Assembly (NCBI GenBank): GCA_029855985.1
Contig: JAGSHR010000117.1
Location: forward strand, 1-6,171
Source of the DNA: Candidatus Njordarchaeota archaeon
GTDB lineage: Archaea; Thermoproteota; JANJXX01; Panguiarchaeales; Panguiarchaeaceae
Reading direction: 5' to 3'
DNA length: 6,171 bases
The notes under the pieces are model-generated. The model saw only the letters and a program-made list of their open reading frames with translations. It did no database searches and was not told the origin of the DNA. A program made the position numbers and the translations under genes. How positions within the stretch are numbered: position 1 is the first letter of the stretch; every line of letters starts with the position of its first letter. Below are positions 1 to 5,491 of the stretch, piece by piece.

Positions 1-56
1 CAATAATAACTCTTTGAGAACACCAAAACAAAATGATAAAACTATAAAAGAAGCGA

Positions 57-68
57 TTAAAAAATTAT
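57..68 (-). terminator. Possible oligo-T terminator after the GTPase gene
   Basis: The minus strand carries a run of six T (59-64) inside an A/T-only stretch, 18 nt past the GTPase stop codon. Archaeal RNA polymerase terminates at oligo-T without needing a hairpin. The remaining bases of 1-81 hold no gene that I can see. Confidence 0.35.
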
Positions 69-81
69 TTTATTATGGTTT

Positions 82-1422
82 TTAGATTTTTGCTAGGAAT
101 TTATCAATGATTTGTTCTAGGCTTCTGTCACCGATTTCCCTCAACTCATACTGTACTCTCACTATTGGTACATTCACTTTAATCAATCTACCTAAATCTA
201 TTGGTGTTCCCGCAATGATCGCTTCTACTCCTCCTTCCTCAACTGCTCTTCTTATTGTTTCCTCCAGTTCCGCTTTTTCTCTGTCACTGTAACCCAGTGT
301 TGGCACTACTTCGGCCATGTGCGGGTACTTCTCATAGGCCTCCGCCAAGTCACCGACAGCATACGGCCTAGGATCAACAATCTCGCCTGCCTGGTATCTT
401 ATTGCTGCTCTGTATCCGGCGGCGTAAGGCATCTCCCCGTGCGTTACAGTTGGCCCGTCTTCAACCACTAATACTCTCTTACCTTTCACCAACTCCGGCT
501 TATCCACCGTGATATACGATACAGCATACAAAATCTCCGCATCAGGATTCACCGCGCGAACATTCTCCTCAACCTCATCCACATCCTCCTCACAAGCCTC
601 CAACACCTTATTAATAATCACAACATCAGCCAACCTAACATTAACAGAACCCGGCCAATATGTTAGTTCGTGTCCTGGTCTGAGCGCGTCTGCTACTGTT
701 ATGTAGAGCTGTTTCTTGGACTTGTAGAAGCTCCAGTCGTTATTTCCGCCGTCCCATATTAGGATGTCTGCTTCTTGTTCTGCTTGTTTTAGGATTTTTT
801 CGTAGTCTACTCCTGCGTATATTACGAATCCGTTGTCTATCCAGTGTTCGTATTCTTCTCTTTCTTCGAATGTTACTTTGTGTTTGTCTAGGTCTTCGTA
901 TGTTGCGAATCTTTGTACTATTTGTTTGCTTAGGTCTCCGTATGGCATTGGGTGTCTTATTGCTACGATTTTTTTGCCTTTTTTGCTTAGGATTTTTCCT
1001 AGTTTTCTTGATACTGTGCTTTTTCCTGCTCCTGTTCTTGTTGCTGTTACGATTATTAGGGGTTTTTCTGTTTCGATCATTGTGTCTTTTGGTCCTAGTA
1101 GCATGAAGCTTGCTCCTGCGGCGTTAGCTATGGATGCTCTTTCCATTATGTAGTCGAAGCTTAGGTCGCTGTATGCTAGTACTGCTATGTCTACGTTGTG
1201 TTCTTTTATTAGTTTTGGTAGTTCGGATTCATCGTAGATTGGTATTCCGTTGGGGTAGTTTGGTCCTGCTAGTTCTGGTGGGTATTTTCTTCCTGAGATT
1301 TCTGGTAGTTGGGCTGCTGTGAATGCTACTACTTCGTATTCTGGGTTGTTCCTAAAGTAGACGTTGAAGTTGTGGAAGTCTCTTCCCGCTGCCCCCAATA
1401 TGATTACTTTCTTCTTGGCCAT
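82..1422 (-). CDS. Predicted GTPase, cyclic 2,3-diphosphoglycerate synthetase-like (COG2403 family)
   Basis: Cytosolic P-loop protein of 446 residues, about the usual length for this archaeal family. The N-terminus is a Rossmann-like segment with GAAGRDFHNFN at residues 10-20. A P-loop TRTGAGKST (about 128-136) follows, then IRHPMPYGDL (155-164), a Walker-B-like IWDGGNND (222-229) and IINK (269-272), all typical of COG2403 proteins. Relatives are often labelled cyclic 2,3-diphosphoglycerate synthetase, an enzyme that makes a thermoprotectant in some methanogens. For most members, including this one, the substrate is unproven, so family membership is firmer than reaction. An in-frame ATG lies 12 nt upstream (1434), but I chose the ATG at 1422 because GGTGA sits 5 nt before it and the protein then begins MAKKKVIILGAAG, as I recall for relatives. 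The gene is monocistronic here. Codon usage breaks sharply between codons 254 and 255; see findings. Confidence 0.9.
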   Translation of the reverse strand: MAKKKVIILGAAGRDFHNFNVYFRNNPEYEVVAFTAAQLPEISGRKYPPELAGPNYPNGIPIYDESELPKLIKEHNVDIAVLAYSDLSFDYIMERASIANAAGASFMLLGPKDTMIETEKPLIIVTATRTGAGKSTVSRKLGKILSKKGKKIVAIRHPMPYGDLSKQIVQRFATYEDLDKHKVTFEEREEYEHWIDNGFVIYAGVDYEKILKQAEQEADILIWDGGNNDWSFYKSKKQLYITVADALRPGHELTYWPGSVNVRLADVVIINKVLEACEEDVDEVEENVRAVNPDAEILYAVSYITVDKPELVKGKRVLVVEDGPTVTHGEMPYAAGYRAAIRYQAGEIVDPRPYAVGDLAEAYEKYPHMAEVVPTLGYSDREKAELEETIRRAVEEGGVEAIIAGTPIDLGRLIKVNVPIVRVQYELREIGDRSLEQIIDKFLAKI

Positions 1423-1427
1423 TTTTT

Positions 1428-1432
1428 TCACC
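1428..1432 (-). promoter_or_regulatory. Shine-Dalgarno site deciding the GTPase start
   Basis: GGTGA on the minus strand, 5 nt before the ATG at 1422. It matches the archaeal anti-SD. The first two bases of this site overlap the earlier in-frame ATG-GTG codons, which argues against the start at 1434. Confidence 0.7.
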
Positions 1433-1476
1433 ATTTGGAGTATTTTTAATTACTAAAATTTTTTTAGTTTTGGTGA

Positions 1477-1489
1477 TTTATATATCTTT
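1477..1489 (-). promoter_or_regulatory. Candidate TATA box/BRE for the GTPase gene
   Basis: Read on the minus strand this is CAAAGATATATAAA, an A-rich BRE-like element followed by a TATA box (TATATAAA at 1477-1484). Initiation about 25 nt downstream would fall near 1455, leaving a leader of roughly 30 nt before the ATG at 1422. The call rests on motif and spacing only. Confidence 0.5.
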
Positions 1490-1595
1490 GCCGTATGGAA
1501 GTATGGTTTATTTGGTATAATTCGCTGTTTTACTTTTTTTAGTTGCTTTTTTATTTTGGTTTATTGTGTATTTATAGTGTTTATTTTGATGTTGT

Positions 1596-1606
1596 CTTTA
1601 TATATC
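1596..1606 (+). promoter_or_regulatory. Candidate TATA box for the surface-protein/membrane-protein operon
   Basis: CTTTATATATC on the plus strand. Initiation about 25 nt downstream would fall near 1628, giving a leader of about 28 nt that contains the SD at 1644-1648 and reaches the TTG start at 1656. The ten-base core TTTATATATC also occurs at 1477-1486, near the divergent promoter. The surrounding DNA is T-rich, so chance matches are possible. Confidence 0.5.
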
Positions 1607-1643
1607 GTGTTGCTTATTATGTATTCAAGGGTATTTTTGATGT

Positions 1644-1648
1644 GAGGT
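1644..1648 (+). promoter_or_regulatory. Shine-Dalgarno site supporting a TTG start
   Basis: GAGGT with a 7-nt spacer to the TTG at 1656. No ATG or GTG gives a comparable protein start with its signal peptide intact, so this site decides the start of the surface-protein gene. Confidence 0.55.
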
Positions 1649-1655
1649 TGGTATT

Positions 1656-2669
1656 TTGTATAAGAGAGAGACTTTGGCTTTTATTTTGTTGTCGTTTGTT
1701 TTGGCATCATCTGTAGTTTCTGTGGCTTATGCTTTAGCTCCATCTAGCATTTATTCTCCAAACGGGGTTAAGTATAAGATCGGTTTTGTGTTAGATGGAC
1801 ATTTAGTTAATGCGTCTCAGAGTGAAGTGATTTACGATCAACATGTGGACATTCAACTCAACTTGACTCTTGTTAGTAAGCGTTTAAGCTTGGATTACAT
1901 TGGTTGGGGTTTTATCATTGAGCTACCTCCATCTATGAGGTTCAATTTTAACGGTGAAAACTACACTAGGATTCCTATTCCTCCAATATTGGCTGTTAAA
2001 GAGAATACAAGAGAAATATATTTCCCAAGTGTTATTTTTAGGTTATTGAAAAATCAGAACATGGACGTGGATATCGCACGTATAACCCAGGAACTTTATC
2101 AATTGAATTTGAACACAGAGTTCTATCTGGTTAACCCGTTCATATTAGATCGTAGCGTTTCTGTAGGTGACTCTGTTCCCTATGGCGTTGTTAATAAGAC
2201 CTCTGGTAGCGAACTCTTGTTTAATGGGGTTATCATAGGAGAGAGTGAAGAAAACATGTTGAACATGAACTTTAAGGTATTTAATGTTGCAATTGAGTTT
2301 GACAATCTGCTCGGAGTGGCAAGGTCACTCGGCGAGTTCTTTAATTTGAACTTAAACTATGGGGATGAAGTGTTAGAAGTGCTTAACAGAACCCAGTTAT
2401 CTGTCGTTCTAAAGTATGATACCAGCAGTCTTTGGCTTGTGAAATCTTCTTTGAATGTTAACCTAGATAACTCCACTTTGCCCGAGAATATATCTGGCTA
2501 CATACATGCTAATTTAAACGTCGATATGATTGATGCGGGGAATCTCCCAATAGGTGGGAGAGGTTTGCTTTCGCGTTTGATTGGTATCCCAGATTTAGGG
2601 CTTCTCGTCATTGATATTGGATTGATAGTGCTTGTTCTCTTTGCTGTTTTTCGGAGGGTTAAGAAATGA
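1656..2669 (+). CDS. Secreted surface protein with C-terminal membrane anchor, family not recognised
   Basis: A 337-residue protein with type I membrane topology. It has a positively charged N-terminus (MYKRE), a hydrophobic stretch at about 7-24, and a likely signal-peptidase site after AYA (26) or ALA (28). A long polar, probably beta-rich extracytoplasmic region follows. A transmembrane helix at about 314-332 is followed by a basic stop-transfer tail RRVKK. Seven N-x-S/T sequons (NAS, NLT, NYT, NKT, NRT, NST, NIS) in the exposed part fit an N-glycosylated archaeal envelope protein. The start is TTG: GAGGT at 1644-1648 lies 7 nt before it, and the residues that follow form the signal peptide. 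The stop overlaps the next start as ATGA, so the two products are probably made together and may interact. The first 25 or so codons mostly end in T or G, continuing the T/G-rich composition of the upstream DNA. No enzymatic motif is visible and no function is assigned. Confidence 0.8.
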   Translation: MYKRETLAFILLSFVLASSVVSVAYALAPSSIYSPNGVKYKIGFVLDGHLVNASQSEVIYDQHVDIQLNLTLVSKRLSLDYIGWGFIIELPPSMRFNFNGENYTRIPIPPILAVKENTREIYFPSVIFRLLKNQNMDVDIARITQELYQLNLNTEFYLVNPFILDRSVSVGDSVPYGVVNKTSGSELLFNGVIIGESEENMLNMNFKVFNVAIEFDNLLGVARSLGEFFNLNLNYGDEVLEVLNRTQLSVVLKYDTSSLWLVKSSLNVNLDNSTLPENISGYIHANLNVDMIDAGNLPIGGRGLLSRLIGIPDLGLLVIDIGLIVLVLFAVFRRVKK

Positions 2670-3085
2670 GTTTTAAGAGCTTTTTGGCGGGGTCATTCAT
2701 CGCTTTAGTTATTGGTTCGATTACCGCTCAGTTTAATGACATTCTCGGTGTAATTGTTGGAGTCGTAATGGGTTCTCTTGTGGCTGGAACAAAGAAATCC
2801 AGTGGTTTCATCGGTTTTGTTTTCTCCCCTTTCATACTGTACTCTGGGTTAATTATATACTCTTTGGTTCAATTAACCACGGGTGGCATGGCGGTTCTCG
2901 AATTCGCTTTCCTCGTGCTTGGCGCACTGTTTAACATGTTCACTACAATAATAGCGATTGTTGGATTAATCATTGGAGTGGTGACGGCGCACTTGTATAT
3001 CAAGTTCACCACCGAGAAACCGATAAAAATTGATGATAAATCCCTAGAGGAACTAGAAGTTGAGGACATAGAAATAGATTTATAA
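2666..3085 (+). CDS. Small polytopic membrane protein with acidic cytosolic tail, family not recognised
   Basis: A 139-residue hydrophobic protein with four or five predicted membrane segments: about 6-21, 26-41, 48-70, 76-92 and 94-112. The first two are rich in small residues spaced for tight helix packing (GVIVGVVMGSLVAG). After residue 113 a charged tail ends in an acidic stretch (SLEELEVEDIEIDL) that could be a cytosolic docking surface. ATG at 2666 overlaps the upstream stop (ATGA), and GGAGGG at 2653-2658 lies 7 nt before it, so translational coupling with the surface-protein gene is likely. It resembles small archaeal glycine-rich DUF membrane proteins in general look, but I cannot name a family. 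The stop codon is only 3 bp from the convergent tRNA-Cys gene. Confidence 0.8.
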   Translation: MSFKSFLAGSFIALVIGSITAQFNDILGVIVGVVMGSLVAGTKKSSGFIGFVFSPFILYSGLIIYSLVQLTTGGMAVLEFAFLVLGALFNMFTTIIAIVGLIIGVVTAHLYIKFTTEKPIKIDDKSLEELEVEDIEIDL

Positions 3086-3088
3086 ATT

Positions 3089-3165
3089 TGGAGCCCGGGG
3101 CGGGATTCGAACCCGCGTAACAGGGATCTGCAATCCCCTGCCTGAGACCACTCGGCCACCCGGGC
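3089..3165 (-). tRNA. trnC: tRNA-Cys (GCA), CCA encoded
   Basis: The minus strand folds into a complete cloverleaf of 74 nt plus encoded CCA (3089-3091). The acceptor stem GCCCGGG/CCCGGGC is all G/C. The D arm starts GCC...GGC. The anticodon stem GGGGA/TCCCT encloses loop TTGCAGA with anticodon GCA. The T arm is GCGGG-TTCGAAT-CCCGC. The discriminator base is U73, the identity base expected for tRNA-Cys. No intron is present. A promoter must lie in the A/T-rich DNA of about 3190-3226; AAAATAAATTA and TTAAAAATA on the minus strand are candidates, neither convincing. Confidence 0.97.
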
Positions 3166-3226
3166 AAAGGCAGATTTACTCGTCTTTTATTTTTTCGTAA
3201 TTTATTTTCTAGAGAAATATTTTTAA

Positions 3227-3247
3227 GGTTTTATCTCGATAAAAACC
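3227..3247. repeat. Short inverted repeat between the regulator gene and tRNA-Cys
   Basis: GGTTTTATC (3227-3235) and GATAAAAACC (3238-3247) are complementary except for one extra A/T, with only two bases between the arms. It lies 2 bp past the stop codon of the winged-helix gene and about 60 bp upstream of the tRNA. It could be a 3'-end hairpin of the cluster transcript or a dyad for a DNA-binding protein. No T-run follows on the minus strand, so a classical terminator is not supported. Confidence 0.4.
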
Positions 3248-3249
3248 AT

Positions 3250-3651
3250 CTATTCATTATATATTTTAATTTTTGTTGTTGTTTCTTCTGTTTCTAGGAG
3301 TATCTCTCCCTCAACTATGTCAAATATTATCTTCCTTACCTTTAATTTCCATACTTTCTCGGGGGCGCCCCCCTTACCAGTTTCTCGGTATTCTATTTGT
3401 TCGATTATGCCCATTTTTTCGAGTGAGTCTAGGTGATAGTATATTAGTGATCTTGGGATATTCATTCCATACTTTGAAATTATTTCATCATAGATTTCAC
3501 CAGTTGTTTTGTCTCTTTCGGCTAGAGATCTTATTATTGCCATTCTTGGCCAAACTGTGAACATTCGGAAGAGATCTACGATGTTTGCATTTATCCACCA
3601 TGGCCCTCTCCCTCGTCCTCGCCCCCACATTGGTCCTGGAATCAGTGACAC
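3250..3651 (-). CDS. ArsR-like winged-helix transcriptional regulator with Gly/Arg/Trp-rich N-terminus
   Basis: A 133-residue DNA-binding protein. Residues about 34-85 form a helix-turn-helix core (PRMAIIRSLAER, then TTGEIYDEI, and recognition helix about IPRSLIYYHLDSLEKMGII). A beta wing follows at 86-103 (IEYRETGKGGAPEKVWKL), as in ArsR-type and related winged helices. The N-terminal tail GPMWGRGRGRGPWW (6-19) is unusual, without cysteines, and may bind nucleic acid or another protein. It is the last gene of the metallocluster operon, 12 nt after the ATPase stop, so it probably regulates that operon; the ligand is unknown. The start is uncertain. GTG at 3651 is the outermost option but has no clear SD upstream and lies inside GGGGTG, which itself looks like an SD placed 6 nt before an in-frame ATT at 3642. 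An in-frame ATG lies at 3630. Confidence 0.85.
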   Translation of the reverse strand: MSLIPGPMWGRGRGRGPWWINANIVDLFRMFTVWPRMAIIRSLAERDKTTGEIYDEIISKYGMNIPRSLIYYHLDSLEKMGIIEQIEYRETGKGGAPEKVWKLKVRKIIFDIVEGEILLETEETTTKIKIYNE

Positions 3652-3663
3652 CCCGCTTTTTGT

Positions 3664-4530
3664 TTATAGTAGTTTGAGTATGTTCCTTAATTCTTTAAAT
3701 GTTTCGTGTTGATAAAAATCAATTATTGGTTCACCGCTAGCGTATCTTTCGATAAATTCGCGGCTAAACGGTATTCTGCTTATAATCTCTATGCCCCAAT
3801 TCTTGGCCACATCTTCTATTAATTGGCTTTTTCCACCAGGTAAATCTGAGCGATTAAGCACAATGAATGCTTTCTTTCCCAGTTTGTTCACGAGCTCCAT
3901 TAACATGTTTAAATCGTTTGCTCCGAGAGGGGTAGGTTCAGTGACTGCTACAACAATATCTGCGTTTCTTAGTACTGAGAAGACATTTGCGCCAGTTCCA
4001 GGAGCAGTATCGAAGATAACTGTTGGGAATCTCCCAGAAATTTCTTTTGATTTCTCTACTACGCGTGTTGTCATTGTTACATATTGCCGCTTACCCGGGT
4101 TTAATTCACCCTGTAGCAGTGTTATCCTGCTTTTTTCTCCAATGTAGATTTTCCCGATTTCTTCATCTTCTTTTTCTATTGCGTTATCCTGGCACACGTA
4201 AAAACATACTTTACATCCGCTGCATAAGTCATCTATAAGTCTCGGATAGGTGCCCTCTAATCCAATTAAAGCGTGTTCTGGGCAAGCTTTTATACATTCA
4301 CCGCACTTTGTACACTTCTCTTGAATTATTTTAGGCTTGAACATTGTAACACTCTCAAAGAATTCCCTTTCCACTCCCAAAAGTATGTGATCACTTGGAG
4401 ATTCAACATCAGTATCCACCAGTAGAACCTCAGAATTAGTTTCCTCGCTTAGAAGCTTAGACAAGATAACAGCTATTGTGCTTTTTCCAGTTCCGCCTTT
4501 CCCCCCAGTAACAGCGATTTTAAATGTCAT
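3664..4530 (-). CDS. MinD-superfamily P-loop ATPase with inserted 2[4Fe-4S] ferredoxin domain (second of pair)
   Basis: A 288-residue cytosolic ATPase of the COG1149 type. The deviant Walker A motif GGKGGTGKST is at 9-18. A Walker A'-like segment VDTDVESPSD is at 38-47, and Walker B VIFDTAPGTG at 171-180. A ferredoxin insertion separates them, with cysteines at 73, 76, 79, 83 and 103, 106, 109, 113, enough for two [4Fe-4S] clusters. The deviant P-loop lysine (K11) implies ATP-driven dimerisation as in MinD, NifH and Mrp. ATG at 4530 is preceded at 6 nt by GGTGA (4537-4541), whose TGA is the stop codon of the upstream paralogue, so the two ATPases are translationally coupled. This suggests equal amounts and perhaps a heterodimer. 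By family and context it probably helps assemble or insert a metal cluster carried by the NifX-like protein; the target is unknown. Confidence 0.93.
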   Translation of the reverse strand: MTFKIAVTGGKGGTGKSTIAVILSKLLSEETNSEVLLVDTDVESPSDHILLGVEREFFESVTMFKPKIIQEKCTKCGECIKACPEHALIGLEGTYPRLIDDLCSGCKVCFYVCQDNAIEKEDEEIGKIYIGEKSRITLLQGELNPGKRQYVTMTTRVVEKSKEISGRFPTVIFDTAPGTGANVFSVLRNADIVVAVTEPTPLGANDLNMLMELVNKLGKKAFIVLNRSDLPGGKSQLIEDVAKNWGIEIISRIPFSREFIERYASGEPIIDFYQHETFKELRNILKLL

Positions 4531-4536
4531 TTTAAT

Positions 4537-5433
4537 TCACCTTAAAACTTTCTCCTTAATTTTCTCGTATATCTCAGTTATTGATTTTGACGCATGTGAA
4601 GAAGGGTTAAACTCCAGTAATGGTTTCATGTTAACGTAGGACTCAACAACACTTTTATCAAAGGGCACTCCGCCCAAAAACTCTAAACCTTCGCTCTCAG
4701 CCCATTCTTTAATCTTTGACACGAACTCTGGTTTCAAGTCAAACTTGTTAACAATCAGCCCCGCTGGGACATTGAAATGCTTTATAACCTCATACACTCT
4801 TTTTCCACTACGAAGGGATGTTGCTGTCGGTTCCATTACAATAATGGCGTAATATGCTCCTTTAACTGACGAAATAACAGAGCAACCTATCCCGGGAGCG
4901 CCGTCTATTAAAATCAGATCTGAATCTTTATTTGCGGCTATCCGTCTAGCTTTATCCCTAATAAGGTCTACCATCAAACCGGAGTTTCTCATTCCGATTT
5001 CTAGTTTACCGGTAACGATATCGGAAAACCGTGTTTTATAGTGAATGATCTTCCCAGTTCTTCTCTTCTTTAGTTCAATCGCCTCTACGGGGCAAACAAT
5101 TTTGCACGCATTACAACCTTCACAAAGTTCGGGAATCACATAGGGATAACCACTTTCATTAAGTTCAATCGCACCAAACTGGCACGCATCCAAGCACAAG
5201 TTACAGCGGACGCATTCTTCCTCTTTAATGAAAGCATAGTGACTCTCCCAGACTTCTTCTTCGCTTAGGATATTCCCACCACCGAGAGCTAAAGCCAGGT
5301 CAGGAGCCTCGATATCAGCATCTACACCGAGCACAGAAAACTTGTCGCGATTAAACAGGTAAATTAAGGAAGAGGATATACTTGTTTTTCCGGTTCCGCC
5401 TTTACCGCTAACAATAACTATTTCTCTAGTCAT
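4537..5433 (-). CDS. MinD-superfamily P-loop ATPase with inserted 2[4Fe-4S] ferredoxin domain (first of pair)
   Basis: A 298-residue COG1149-type ATPase, clearly diverged from its neighbour. The deviant Walker A motif SGKGGTGKTS is at 9-18, a Walker A'-like segment VDADIEAPD at 37-45, and Walker B LILIDGAPGIGC at 173-184. The last cysteine (C184) is typical of one branch of this family and absent from the partner, which has GTGAN there. Ferredoxin cysteines are at 74, 77, 80, 84 and 104, 107, 110, 114. Longer in-frame starts exist (TTG 5445, GTG 5442), but GGTG at 5440-5443 lies 6 nt before the ATG at 5433 and the protein then begins directly at the first beta strand, so 5433 is preferred. 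The gene follows the NifX-like gene by 58 nt and precedes its partner by 6 nt. The likely role is nucleotide- and redox-dependent metal-cluster maturation; it is not the septum-placing MinD proper. Confidence 0.93.
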   Translation of the reverse strand: MTREIVIVSGKGGTGKTSISSSLIYLFNRDKFSVLGVDADIEAPDLALALGGGNILSEEEVWESHYAFIKEEECVRCNLCLDACQFGAIELNESGYPYVIPELCEGCNACKIVCPVEAIELKKRRTGKIIHYKTRFSDIVTGKLEIGMRNSGLMVDLIRDKARRIAANKDSDLILIDGAPGIGCSVISSVKGAYYAIIVMEPTATSLRSGKRVYEVIKHFNVPAGLIVNKFDLKPEFVSKIKEWAESEGLEFLGGVPFDKSVVESYVNMKPLLEFNPSSHASKSITEIYEKIKEKVLR

Positions 5434-5439
5434 GAAAAA

Positions 5440-5443
5440 CACC
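5440..5443 (-). promoter_or_regulatory. Shine-Dalgarno site deciding the first MinD-type ATPase start
   Basis: GGTG on the minus strand, 6 nt before the ATG at 5433. It overlaps the TTG and GTG codons that would otherwise extend the reading frame, so those are unlikely starts. Confidence 0.6.
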
Positions 5444-5453
5444 AAAAGAAACT

Positions 5454-5491
5454 GAAAAAAGAAGAAAAGGAAAATAATTAAAAAGATATTT
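5454..5491 (-). terminator. Pyrimidine-rich spacer with oligo-T runs inside the operon
   Basis: Directly after the NifX-like stop codon the minus strand is almost free of G and contains T-runs of 4-6 bases (5480-5484, 5471-5474, 5465-5468, 5455-5460). Oligo-T tracts terminate archaeal RNA polymerase, so part of the transcripts may end here. Its first bases (AAAAATATC) could alternatively be a weak TATA box for the ATPase genes. Confidence 0.35.

Noticed and set aside
833..1153. Plus-strand open frame of 106 codons opposite the GTPase gene, with other Leu/Cys-rich open frames at 870-1106 and 1134-1322
   Set aside because: They lie fully antisense to a well-supported gene. The A/C-ending codon bias of that gene suppresses stop codons on the opposite strand. 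Their composition (Leu, Cys, Phe, Val runs) is what such antisense reading gives.
1435..1655. Replication origin in the skewed intergenic region
   Set aside because: I could not find repeated origin-recognition boxes with G-runs or an adjacent Orc1/Cdc6 gene. The base skew alone is not enough.
2869..3159. Minus-strand open frame beginning MAEWSQAGDCRSLLRGFESRPG
   Set aside because: Its beginning is the tRNA-Cys gene read as protein; RGFESRPG is the familiar translation of a T arm. The rest is antisense to the small membrane-protein gene.
3361..3372. Perfect 12-bp GC palindrome GGGGGCGCCCCC in an AT-rich gene
   Set aside because: It is accounted for by the codons of the Gly-Gly-Ala-Pro turn in the regulator's wing. 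A single copy inside a coding sequence does not support a regulatory role.
3791..4147. Plus-strand open frames over the MinD-type ATPase (also 4023-4238)
   Set aside because: They are antisense to a gene with clear Walker and ferredoxin motifs, have no SD, and show no recognisable protein features.
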